NCBI RefSeq assembly: GCF_001999765.1
Contig: NZ_KV908323.1
Span: forward strand, 66,585-130,584
DNA length: 64,000 bases
Source: Sinomonas mesophila
GTDB taxonomy: Bacteria > Actinomycetota > Actinomycetes > Actinomycetales > Micrococcaceae
Direction: 5' to 3'
Below, in pieces: positions 18,407 through 26,529 of this stretch; the stretch's first letter is position 1; every line of letters starts with the position of its first letter. Below the pieces are notes generated by a model. That model made no database searches and was not told where the DNA came from. It saw only the letters and a list, made by a program, of their open reading frames with translations. Position numbers and translations under genes: made by a program.

Positions 18407-19873
18407 ATGAGCAATCTGGAGCTTGACCCTGCCGAGACCCTCTGCGGGGTCGAGGCCGAAGGGCCAGAACTTGCTCTCGAGATCATCGAGCCGCGCGACG
18501 TCCCGCTCGGCGGACTGCGGGCGATGCCGGTCCGCCGCACGCTGCCCTCGAAGCATCGTTCATTGGTGGGCGCGTGGTGCTTCGCCGACCACTACGGGCC
18601 CGACGACGTCTCCGCGACGGGCGGCATGCGGGTTCCGCCGCACCCGCACACAGGCCTGCAGACCATCAGCTGGCTCTTCTCGGGTGAGGTCGAGCACCGC
18701 GACAGCGCCGGGCATCACGCCCGCGTGCGGCCGGGCGAGCTCAACTTCATGACCGCCGGCCGCGGCATCAACCACTCCGAATACTCGACGCCAGCCACGA
18801 CGGTCCTCCACGGGGTCCAGCTGTGGGCGGCCCTCCCCGAGCCCTTCCGCGGCGCCAGGCCGGGCTTCGAGCGCTACGTGCCGCACGCCGTCGTGCTCGA
18901 GGACGCAGGCGGCAACGGCGTTCGGGGGGCCGAGCTGCGCGTGTTCTTGGGCGAGCTGCACGGCTCCGCCTCTCCGGTGCGTACCTATTCGGCCCTGCTC
19001 GGCGCCGAGCTTTCGCTCGGGCCGGGGGCCGCCGTCGTCCTCGATCTGGCGACCGAGTTCGAACATGCCTTCCTGCCCGACAGCGGCGGGGCGGTGCTCG
19101 ACGGCGAGCCCGTACCGCAGGCCCACCTCGCCTACGCCGCGCCCGGTCGGGCCCGCGTGAGGCTCGAGAACCCCGGCGATACCCGGATCCGCATCATGAT
19201 CCTCGGCGGCCCCCCGTTCGGCGAGGAGATCACCATGTGGTGGAACTTCGTGGGCCGATCGCACGAGGAGATCGTCGGGTTCCGCGCGCTGTGGCAGGCG
19301 CAGATCGGTGCGGAGCCGGGCAGCGCGAAGGCGGAAGGCGCGGAGGCGGGCATGGCGCACGACGGCGAGCCGTTCGGGCCCGTCGTCGAGCTCACCGGGG
19401 GCGACGCGGCGCTTCCGGCGCCGGCCCTTCCCAACGTCCGGCTCCGCCCACGCGGCGGGGCGCGCGACGGCCGCCGCACGACCAGCCGCCCCAAGACCAG
19501 CCCCCCGACGACCATCCACCCCGAAAGCAAGGACACCATGCCCGCCCAGGCACCCACGGACGCAGCAGAGCAGGGCGTCGTCGCGATCGTCCATACCCCG
19601 CAGCGCCACCGCTACGAGGTCCGTGTGGACGGCGTGACGGCAGGCTTCACGCAGTATCGGCTCAAGGAGGACGGCGCGGTGATCGCGTTCGACCACACAG
19701 AAGTGGGCGAGGCGTACTCGGGCCTCGGCCTCGCGAGCCGGCTCGTGACCTTCGCCCTCGACGACGTGCGCGCGAAGGGTCAGCGCGTTCGGCCCTACTG
19801 CCCCTACGTCCGCCGTTTCCTCAAGCGGCACCTGGAGTACCAGGACCTCGTGGTGGACGGCTTCGAGGTCTGA
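18407..19873 (+). CDS. Pirin fused in frame to a GNAT acetyltransferase
   Basis: The 488-residue frame encodes a full bicupin pirin (1-about 320) with the iron ligands His79, His81, His123 and Glu125 (PPHPHTGL and NHSEYS) and the C-terminal PFGEEITMWWNFVGRSHEEI. After a Pro/Thr/Arg-rich linker comes a small GNAT-like domain (378-488; HRYEVRVDGVTAGFTQYRL, GEAYSGLGLASRLV, YCPYVRRFLKRHLEYQDLV) of the YjdJ type. In relatives these are usually neighbouring genes. ATG 19538 has AAGGACACC upstream, so the acetyltransferase (111 aa) could also be made alone. ATG 18407 with CAGGAGGTACACCC fixes the main start. Confidence 0.87.
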   Translation: MSNLELDPAETLCGVEAEGPELALEIIEPRDVPLGGLRAMPVRRTLPSKHRSLVGAWCFADHYGPDDVSATGGMRVPPHPHTGLQTISWLFSGEVEHRDSAGHHARVRPGELNFMTAGRGINHSEYSTPATTVLHGVQLWAALPEPFRGARPGFERYVPHAVVLEDAGGNGVRGAELRVFLGELHGSASPVRTYSALLGAELSLGPGAAVVLDLATEFEHAFLPDSGGAVLDGEPVPQAHLAYAAPGRARVRLENPGDTRIRIMILGGPPFGEEITMWWNFVGRSHEEIVGFRALWQAQIGAEPGSAKAEGAEAGMAHDGEPFGPVVELTGGDAALPAPALPNVRLRPRGGARDGRRTTSRPKTSPPTTIHPESKDTMPAQAPTDAAEQGVVAIVHTPQRHRYEVRVDGVTAGFTQYRLKEDGAVIAFDHTEVGEAYSGLGLASRLVTFALDDVRAKGQRVRPYCPYVRRFLKRHLEYQDLVVDGFEV

Positions 19874-19900
19874 ACGCCGCGCCTCCGGATATCCACAGGC

Positions 19901-19938
19901 TTGTCCACGGCGTGGATAACTTACAGGCATGTGATTAG
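19901..19938 (+). repeat. Family E repeat, copy 3
   Basis: TTGTCCACGGCGTGGATAAC is a near palindrome followed by TTACAGGCATGTGATTAG, matching copies 1 and 2. An exact DnaA box (TTATCCACA, minus strand) follows at 19976-19984. The remaining gap to 20109 shows nothing else. Confidence 0.75.
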
Positions 19939-20109
19939 CGGCAACCCGCCGGTATCCACGGACTTATGCCCAGCCTGTGGATAACTTGTCTCCAGAAGTT
20001 CACACGCTGTGGACCCACGCTGCTCCCCTCCGCGGGGCGCCGGTGCTAGCGTGGGAGCACCCGTCTGCCGCCCGGGCCCTCTGCCCGGTGCTCGCCCGCG
20101 AGGAGCGCC

Positions 20110-21123
20110 ATGAGCGTCGTCTGGAAGCCGATCGAGCCTGACCATGCTCCCGCGTGGGCGGAGCTGAGCAATCTCCTGGCCCGCGTCGACGACACGGACG
20201 AGTTCTACGAGCCCGAGGACCTCGTCGAGGAGCTCGGCGAGCCCGGAGTCGACCCCTCCCTCGACACCATCGCGGCCTGGGACGGGGACACGATGGTGGC
20301 CTACGGCCAGCTTCGGATCTCCGAGGGGCTCGTGGACCGGATGGCCAAGGCCTTGCTCTCCGGCGGGGTGCACCCAGAGTGGCGCGGCATGGGCCTCGGG
20401 CGTGCCGTGATGGACTGGATCGAGCCCCGAGCGGCCGAGCTGGCCACCGCCCGCTACCCGAGCCTGCCCCTCGTGTGCTCGGTGTGGTGCGGCAAGCCCA
20501 GCTCCTCGGCGGTGCGTCTCGCGGCCGCCCGCGGCTACGGCCCCGCGAGGTACTTCCAGGACATGCGAGCCGAGCTCGCGGGCTGGCGGGCCCCGGCTTC
20601 CCCCTTCGGTGCCCCGGCCGGTGCCAGGCCCGGAGCCAGGTCCTGGACTTCGGACAGAACCGGGGACCACGCCGTCGTGCTCCCCCTCGCGCAGGACCAC
20701 GCCGAGGGCACCCGCCGGGCGCACAACGAGGCGTTCTCGGACCACTGGGGCGCCGTCGAGCGGGATGCCGCGCGCTGGTCCGACCAGCTTGCGGCGCGCA
20801 GCTTCCGGCCCGCGCTCAGCCGTGTGGCGCTCAGCGCGGACCCGTCGCTGGACCCGGACGAGGCCGTGGACGCGTACGTGCTGTGCAATGAGTTCGTTCC
20901 CGGGGAGCTCTACGTCGCACTTGTCGGCACGCGGCGCCGGGCGCGCGGACGCGGCCTCGCGACCCGCCTGCTGTCCGAGGTCCTCGGCGCCGCGCGGGAG
21001 TCCGGCTACCGGCTCGCCGACCTCGGGGTCGACTCCGAGAGCCCCACGGGCGCCGTCGGGCTGTACGAGCGGGTCGGATTCCGGGCCCTGCGCACGACGG
21101 TCGTCTACGAGCGCCGCCCGTGA
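20110..21123 (+). CDS. Tandem-GNAT N-acetyltransferase
   Basis: The 337-residue protein contains two GNAT folds: an N-terminal one (about 1-165) with HPEWRGMGLGRAVMDW for acetyl-CoA binding, and a C-terminal one (about 175-337) with RRRARGRGLATRLLSEVL. The layout resembles mycothiol synthase (MshD)-like proteins, but it is too divergent to assign that role. The substrate is unknown. Its stop overlaps the GTG of the following SDR gene, so the two are coupled. The ribosome binding site is GAGGAGCGCC before ATG 20110. Confidence 0.85.
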   Translation: MSVVWKPIEPDHAPAWAELSNLLARVDDTDEFYEPEDLVEELGEPGVDPSLDTIAAWDGDTMVAYGQLRISEGLVDRMAKALLSGGVHPEWRGMGLGRAVMDWIEPRAAELATARYPSLPLVCSVWCGKPSSSAVRLAAARGYGPARYFQDMRAELAGWRAPASPFGAPAGARPGARSWTSDRTGDHAVVLPLAQDHAEGTRRAHNEAFSDHWGAVERDAARWSDQLAARSFRPALSRVALSADPSLDPDEAVDAYVLCNEFVPGELYVALVGTRRRARGRGLATRLLSEVLGAARESGYRLADLGVDSESPTGAVGLYERVGFRALRTTVVYERRP

Positions 21124-21905
21124 CCAGCCCCGTTCCCGAACAGGCCGCCGGCCGCCCGCTCGCGCTCGTGACCGGCGTCGGTCGCCTCGCCGGGATCGGG
21201 GCGGGGATTGCGCGCGGGCTCGCCCGCGACGGCTGGGACCTCGCCCTCGCGTACTGGTCGCCCTACGACGCGCGCATGCCGTGGGGCGTCCAGCCGCACG
21301 ACGTCGGCCGGCTCGCCGAGGAACTGCGCGGCCTCGGCGCCGCGGTCAGCACGCTCGAGGCGGACCTGGCCGATCCCGAGGTCCCCCGCCGGCTGCTCGA
21401 CGACGCCGGCGCGGAGCGGCCGGTGCGCGCGCTCGTGCTCAGCCACGCCGAGTCGGTCGACTCGTCGATCCTCGACACGGGCCTTGAATCCTTCGACCGG
21501 CACTTTGCCGTCAACGCCCGCGCCTCGTGGCTGCTCGTGAAGGCCTTCGCCGAGCAGTTTCCGCCCGAGTGGGCGGGCCTCGGGCGGATCGTGGCGCTGA
21601 CCTCGGACCACACGGTCCACAACCTGCCCTACGGCGCGAGCAAGGGCGCCCTGGACAGGATCGTCCTCGCCGCCGCGCGCGAGCTCGCGCACCTCGGGAT
21701 CGCGGCGAACGTGCTCAATCCGGGGCCGATCGACACGGGCTGGATGGACGACGGCGTGCGGGCATCGGGCACGGCACAGCAGCCCTGGGGGCGGCTGGGC
21801 ACGCCCGAGGACATCGCCGGCGTCGTGGCCTTCCTCCTGAGCCGGCCCGGAGGATGGATCAACGGGCAGCTGCTCAAGGCCGACGGCGGGTTCTCCGCGG
21901 GGTAG
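21120..21905 (+). CDS. Short-chain dehydrogenase/reductase with altered active site
   Basis: The 261-residue Rossmann protein starts at a GTG overlapping the acetyltransferase stop. The cofactor region is TGVGRLAGIGAGIA (18-31), a variant of TGxxxGxG. The catalytic YxxxK is present (Tyr171, Lys175) and the C-terminus ends INGQLLKADGGF, the usual SDR tail. The segment before Tyr171 is shortened: the only Ser (162) is nine residues upstream rather than about thirteen, so the catalytic serine may be misplaced. The cofactor is likely NAD(P), the substrate unknown. Confidence 0.85.
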   Translation: MTSPVPEQAAGRPLALVTGVGRLAGIGAGIARGLARDGWDLALAYWSPYDARMPWGVQPHDVGRLAEELRGLGAAVSTLEADLADPEVPRRLLDDAGAERPVRALVLSHAESVDSSILDTGLESFDRHFAVNARASWLLVKAFAEQFPPEWAGLGRIVALTSDHTVHNLPYGASKGALDRIVLAAARELAHLGIAANVLNPGPIDTGWMDDGVRASGTAQQPWGRLGTPEDIAGVVAFLLSRPGGWINGQLLKADGGFSAG

Positions 21906-21922
21906 GTCGGCTCCCGGCGTGG

Positions 21923-23419
21923 TCAGTGCGCGGGCGACGGCGCGGACTCGCCCGCCGGGGCGTGCTCGGGCACGCGGTTGCGCAGGAACGCGGCGAGGAC
22001 GATCGCGATCGCGCCGGCGCCCGCGGCGACGAGGAACGCGGCCCGGAAGCCGGCCACGGCGGCGTCCTGCGCGGGCAGCTCCCCGGCGGCGGCGTGCGTC
22101 GTGGCGGCCATGACGGCCACGAGCAGGGCCGTGCCCGCCGCGCCCGCGACCTGCTGGAGCGTGCTCAGGATGGCCGAGCCGTGGCTGTACAGGTGGCGCG
22201 GGAGCGGGTTGAGCCCGCTCGTGAACGTTGGCGTGAACAGTAGGGCCAGGCCCAGGGACAGGACGACGTGCAGGGCGAGGGCGATCCACACCGGGCTGTC
22301 CGCGGTGATGAAGCTCAGGGCCACGAGCACGCCCGTGATGAGCGAGGTGCCGGTGAGCGTGAGCGGGAGCGGGCCGACCGCGTCGAACCACTTGCCGACC
22401 CTGGGCGCGAGCAGGCCCATGACGAGGCCTCCCGGCAGGAGCAGGAGGCCGGTCGAGAGCGTGTCGAGGCCGCGCAGCTGCTGGAGGTAGATCGGCAGGA
22501 GGATGATGACGCCGAACAGCGCCATCATGCCGACCATGAGCAGCGCCGTCGCGATCGTGTACATCGGGTAGGTGAACGCGCGCAGGTCCAGCAGCGGCGA
22601 GCCCGAGCGCTGCAGCGCGAGCTGGCGCAGGACGAACGCGACGAGGGCCACGCCGCCCACCGCGAGCGGGATCGCCGGGCCGAGGCCGACCGTGGCCTCC
22701 CCGCCGAGCTGGCTGAGCCCGTACACGACGCCCCCGAACGCCGGCACCGTGAGGATGACCGAGAGCGCGTCGAGCCGCGGCCGCTCGCCCTCGGGGGCGC
22801 CGCGCAGCTTCGAGGCGCCGTACAGGAGCGCCGCAAGGGCGATCGGCAGGACGGTCAGGAACATGAACCGCCACGAGAGGAACTGCAGGATGATCCCGGA
22901 CAGGGTCGGGCCGATGGCGGGGGCCACCGAGATGACGATGCTCACGGTCCCCATGACCTGGCCGCGGCGCTGGACCGGGATGAGCGAGAGGACGCTTGTC
23001 ATGAGCAGGGGCATCATGATCGCGGTCCCGGAGGCCTGGACGACGCGGGCCAGGAGCAGGACGCCGAAGCCAGGGGCGAGCGCGGCGAGCAGGGTGCCGG
23101 CGCTGAACAGGCCCATGGCCAGGAGGTAGACGGTCCTCGTCGAGAGGCGCTGCAGGAGGAACCCGGTAGTCGGGATAACGACCGACATCGTGAGCATGAA
23201 GGCGGTCGCGAGCCACTGGACCGTGGTCGCGTCGACGCTGAGTTCGGCCATGAGCCGCGGCAGGGCGACGTTCATGATGGTCTCGTTGAGGATCACGACG
23301 AACGCCGCGATGACGAGCACGGTCACGACGAGGCGGCTCTCGCGGCTGATCGGATGCTTCTCTGCCACGGAGCCGGGGTGGCCGGCGCCCGAGGGCGTTT
23401 CTTGGGATGCGGAAGGCAA
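21923..23419 (-). CDS. MFS drug efflux transporter, DHA2 (EmrB/QacA) type
   Basis: The protein has 14 membrane segments and the DHA2 signatures FVVILNETIMNVALPRLMAEL in helix 1 and PTTGFLLQRLSTRTVYLLAMGLFSAGTLLAA (motif A). Motif C-like SIVISVAPAIGPTLSGIILQFLSWRFMF is in helix 5. It should export drugs or toxic amphiphiles by proton antiport. I start it at TTG 23419 because AGGAG lies five bases upstream; a longer frame to 23491 also exists and the N-terminus is uncertain. A short dyad (23507-23520) lies upstream. Confidence 0.88.
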   Translation of the reverse strand: MPSASQETPSGAGHPGSVAEKHPISRESRLVVTVLVIAAFVVILNETIMNVALPRLMAELSVDATTVQWLATAFMLTMSVVIPTTGFLLQRLSTRTVYLLAMGLFSAGTLLAALAPGFGVLLLARVVQASGTAIMMPLLMTSVLSLIPVQRRGQVMGTVSIVISVAPAIGPTLSGIILQFLSWRFMFLTVLPIALAALLYGASKLRGAPEGERPRLDALSVILTVPAFGGVVYGLSQLGGEATVGLGPAIPLAVGGVALVAFVLRQLALQRSGSPLLDLRAFTYPMYTIATALLMVGMMALFGVIILLPIYLQQLRGLDTLSTGLLLLPGGLVMGLLAPRVGKWFDAVGPLPLTLTGTSLITGVLVALSFITADSPVWIALALHVVLSLGLALLFTPTFTSGLNPLPRHLYSHGSAILSTLQQVAGAAGTALLVAVMAATTHAAAGELPAQDAAVAGFRAAFLVAAGAGAIAIVLAAFLRNRVPEHAPAGESAPSPAH

Positions 23420-23506
23420 GGGAGCTCCTGGGTGAAATGGTTTCGGGAGGCAACGTCTTGTGGGTGCAAACCGCCCGGATCCCGGGATCATTCCCGCCGG
23501 GGACCG

Positions 23507-23520
23507 GAGACATCAGTCTC
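23507..23520. promoter_or_regulatory. Small dyad upstream of the MFS pump
   Basis: GAGAC-ATCA-GTCTC is a perfect 5-bp inverted repeat about 90 bases before the MFS start. It could be a repressor site, but no regulator gene is adjacent. Confidence 0.3.
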
Positions 23521-23566
23521 TCACTTTCCTCGGCAGCGCGGGCACCGCCCGCCGCCTCCTGCGGAC

Positions 23567-25156
23567 TCATACTGTCCGCAGGTCCCTCCGCCGGTAGGCC
23601 GCGAACCCGGCAGTGATCAGCACCACAGCGATCGCGAGGACGACGACGACCGGCGCCCAGTCGGCGTCGTCCGCCGTGATCCGGGGGATGACGTGGAACG
23701 GGCTGGTGTCCATGAGCCAGTCGGGGGCCTTGAGCACGGGACCGAAGAGCGTCAGGACGATCCAGTACACCAGCGCGAGCCACGCGATCCAGCGCAGCTG
23801 CGGCGCGGCGCCGACGAGCGCGAGGGCGAGGGCCGCAGCGAGCCAGACCGCCGGCGCATGGGCGAGCGTCTGGAGGAGCACGAGCCACGCGTCGGCCCGC
23901 GTGCCGGTCGCGACCGCCGTCGTGCCGAGGACGGTGCCGCTCACCGCGACGGCGACCGTCGGGGCCCCGAGCGCTGCGGCGACGGTGGGCGCGAGGTACC
24001 GCGCGCGGGCCAAGGGCGCCGAGAGGACCCACTCCGAGCGGCGCTCGTCCTCCTCGACGGCGAAGCGCAGGGCCAGCTGGACGCCGAAGACCGCGGCGAT
24101 GATGGCCATGATGAACGTGAGCATCTGGACGAAGGCGAACACGAGGTCCTCCTCCGTCGCGGCGCGGGCGGCCAGGATCTGCTGGACGAACGGGTTCTCG
24201 GAGAAGAAGCCGGACATGGTCCCGGCAACGATGCCGTAGACGAAGCCCAGGAGTGCCGACGTGGCGAGCCACGAGGCGATCGGGCCTCGGCTGAGCCGCA
24301 CGGTGTGCCGGGAGATTCCGGCCGTGCTGCGATCTGGGCCGGTGCCCTGACGGAGCAACCCGGCCCCGAAGTCGCGGCGCCGAGCGAGCCGCGCGCCCAC
24401 GGCCGCCGTGGCGATCCCGACGGCGGCGAGCAGGGCGAGCGGTCCCGGGTTGTTCTCGGCGGCCGGGCGGATGAGCTCCGCCCAGCCCATCGGGTTCGTC
24501 CAGAGGAGCCACTCGGCGTCCTCGAGCGTGTCCCCGAGGCCGCGCAGCACGTAGCTCGCGACCAGGACCGCGGCGGCGAGGGCGTTGGCCGTGCGCGCGT
24601 ACGAGCCGATCTGAGCCGTGACCGCCGCAACACCCGCGAACGCGATGCCCATGCCGCCGAGCATCCCGCCCAGGGCCAGGGCGTCCTCCGGGGCGGCGCC
24701 CGCGGCGGTGAGCGTCCCGGCGATGAGCGCCGCGACCGCCGCCGAGGCCGCCCACGCGAGCAGCACGCCGGAGGCGAGGCGCGCATGCTGCCCCACCGCG
24801 CCGGAGTCCACGAGCTCGGCCTGGCCGGTGTCCTCGGAGGCCCGGGCGTGGCGCGTGACCGTGAAGATGGCCATGAGGGCCGTGAAGAACATGCCGAAGA
24901 CCTGGATCCGCCACGTCGTGAAGCCGGCCGCTGTCTCGAGGTTCGTCGCGTGGCCGAACAGGAGGGTGAACGCCGGGTTCGTCTGGAGGCTCACCTCGAG
25001 GACTACGGCGTCCCGGGGCGTCGGAAAGAGCGAGTCGTAGGCCGAGTAGGACGCGAGGGGGAACAGCGCGATGATCGCGATCCACGGCACGAGCTTCCAC
25101 GCGTCCAGCCGCAGGGCGAAGCGGGTGAGCCGGCCGGCGCCGGCAAGCTGGCTCAT
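23567..25156 (-). CDS. ABC-2 type export permease (polyketide antibiotic exporter type)
   Basis: The 529-residue membrane protein has about twelve hydrophobic segments arranged as two ABC-2-like halves (starting near 15 and near 300). It resembles the large permeases of actinobacterial antibiotic or tetronasin-type exporters, including GQAELVDSGAVGQHARLASGVLLAWA in the first cytoplasmic loop and EEDERRSEWVLSAPLARARYL in the second; this E-x-L-x-S/P-L-x-R pattern is repeated in both halves. Its ATG overlaps the stop of the ATPase gene (ATGA), so the two form one complex and one operon. Confidence 0.87.
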   Translation of the reverse strand: MSQLAGAGRLTRFALRLDAWKLVPWIAIIALFPLASYSAYDSLFPTPRDAVVLEVSLQTNPAFTLLFGHATNLETAAGFTTWRIQVFGMFFTALMAIFTVTRHARASEDTGQAELVDSGAVGQHARLASGVLLAWAASAAVAALIAGTLTAAGAAPEDALALGGMLGGMGIAFAGVAAVTAQIGSYARTANALAAAVLVASYVLRGLGDTLEDAEWLLWTNPMGWAELIRPAAENNPGPLALLAAVGIATAAVGARLARRRDFGAGLLRQGTGPDRSTAGISRHTVRLSRGPIASWLATSALLGFVYGIVAGTMSGFFSENPFVQQILAARAATEEDLVFAFVQMLTFIMAIIAAVFGVQLALRFAVEEDERRSEWVLSAPLARARYLAPTVAAALGAPTVAVAVSGTVLGTTAVATGTRADAWLVLLQTLAHAPAVWLAAALALALVGAAPQLRWIAWLALVYWIVLTLFGPVLKAPDWLMDTSPFHVIPRITADDADWAPVVVVLAIAVVLITAGFAAYRRRDLRTV

Positions 25157-26178
25157 TGCGGGCCGCCGTCCTCGGTACGCTCTTCCTCGCGGGGGGTGCC
25201 GCGGTGGCGCGGACGACGGCGGGGGCTCCGGCCGCCGTCGTCCGCCGCACGCGTGTGCTCGCCGGCGATTCCTTCGGCGCCGTTTCCCGAGGGCGGGATC
25301 CGCTCCCCGTAGTGCTGGAGGAAGAGGTCCTCGAGGCTCGGCGGGGTCACGGTCAGCGCCGTGACCCCGTGCGTGGCGAGGGTGTTCATCGCGCTGCCGA
25401 GGCCGTCGGCGTCGACCGTGAAGCGGACGCGGTGGTCCTCGACGCTGAGGTCGTGGACGCCGGGCATCGACGTGAGCTGGTCGGTGCCGCCGTGCAGGGT
25501 CGCGGCGACGGACGTGCGGGCGTGGCTGCGCATCTGCTCGAGGCTTCCCGTCTCGACGACCCTGCCCTGGCGGATGATGCTGATCCGGTCCGCGAGTGCT
25601 TCGACCTCGGCGAGGATGTGGCTCGAGAGCAGCACGCTGCGGCCCGCGGCCTTCTCGCGGCGGATCTCCTCACGGAAGAGGGCCTCCATGAGTGGGTCGA
25701 GGCCGGCCGTGGGCTCGTCGAGGACCAGCAGCTCGGCGCGCGACGACAACGCGGCGACGATGGCGACTTTCTGCCGGTTGCCCTTCGAGTACGTGCGGCC
25801 GCGCTTCGAGGGGTCCAGCTCGAAGGTGTCGATCAGCTCGGCCCGGCGGGTCTCGTCGAGGCCGCCGCGCAGGCGGCCCATGAGGTCGATCGCCTGGCCG
25901 CCGGTGAGCTGGGGCCACAGGCTCACGTCTCCTGGGACGTACGCGACGCGCCGGTGGAGGGCGACGACGTCGCGCCACGGGTCCCCGCCCAGCAGCTCGA
26001 CGCGCCCCGAGTCCGCGCGCAGGAGGCCGAGGAGGATGCGCAGGGTCGTGGATTTCCCCGCCCCGTTGGGGCCGAGGAAGCCGAGCACTTCGCCCTCGCG
26101 CACCTCGAGGTCGAGGCCGTCGAGGGCCCGCGTCCGGCCGAACGTCTTGACGAGACCGGTGATGCTCACGGCGCTCAT
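25153..26178 (-). CDS. ABC transporter ATP-binding protein
   Basis: The 341-residue ATPase energises the adjacent permease. Walker A GPNGAGKST is at about 36-44, the signature is the degenerate YSKGNRQK near 133 (ABC exporters of this DrrA-like group often deviate), and Walker B LLVLDEPTAGLDP is near 154, followed by the switch His in SSHILAEV. A C-terminal extension (about 290-341) is basic and disordered. I start at ATG 26178 because the ABC domain begins directly after it; a longer frame to 26298 shows no homology. Confidence 0.9.
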   Translation of the reverse strand: MSAVSITGLVKTFGRTRALDGLDLEVREGEVLGFLGPNGAGKSTTLRILLGLLRADSGRVELLGGDPWRDVVALHRRVAYVPGDVSLWPQLTGGQAIDLMGRLRGGLDETRRAELIDTFELDPSKRGRTYSKGNRQKVAIVAALSSRAELLVLDEPTAGLDPLMEALFREEIRREKAAGRSVLLSSHILAEVEALADRISIIRQGRVVETGSLEQMRSHARTSVAATLHGGTDQLTSMPGVHDLSVEDHRVRFTVDADGLGSAMNTLATHGVTALTVTPPSLEDLFLQHYGERIPPSGNGAEGIAGEHTRAADDGGRSPRRRPRHRGTPREEERTEDGGPQ

Positions 26179-26529
26179 GCTGCGATCGTAGGCCCGGCGG
26201 GCTCCGGCACGGGAGGGGCAAAGGCCCTGGGGGTCCGGTGCGACGCTTCGGGAGCCGGACGCGGCGGCTCCGACGACACGCCCGGGTGTGGGCGACACGC
26301 CGTCGGCTGGTGTGGCGGCCGTCCCATCCGCGGGCGGGATTGCCCGTGAGGACGCGGGTGAGGCCCGTCTCGGGTGAACATCGGGGGAACGTGCGGCAAC
26401 CGCGGGTTGCTAGACTCGTGAAGCTCACGCCCGAAGGCCGAGCCACCCCCTGACCAATCCGGACCGGACGCGACTCCTCGCGCCCGCGACCGGCCCGCGC
26501 CCGCCCGAGACGAGGAGACCCCCGCCCTC
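26179..26529. other. Intergenic region between ABC operon and UDG-like gene
   Basis: No gene is seen in these 351 bases. The only signal is GGGTTGCTAGACT near 26405-26416, an extended -10 (TAGACT at 26411-26416) about 114 bases before the UDG-like start; a GACGAGGAGACC site precedes ATG 26530. Confidence 0.5.

Noticed and set aside
21105-25250. Open frame of about 1381 codons on the minus strand and a 1014-codon frame on the plus strand over the MFS and ABC genes
   Set aside because: Both are out-of-frame shadows of the MFS transporter and ABC permease; they read as Arg/Pro/Gly/Asp-rich nonsense and lack family motifs.
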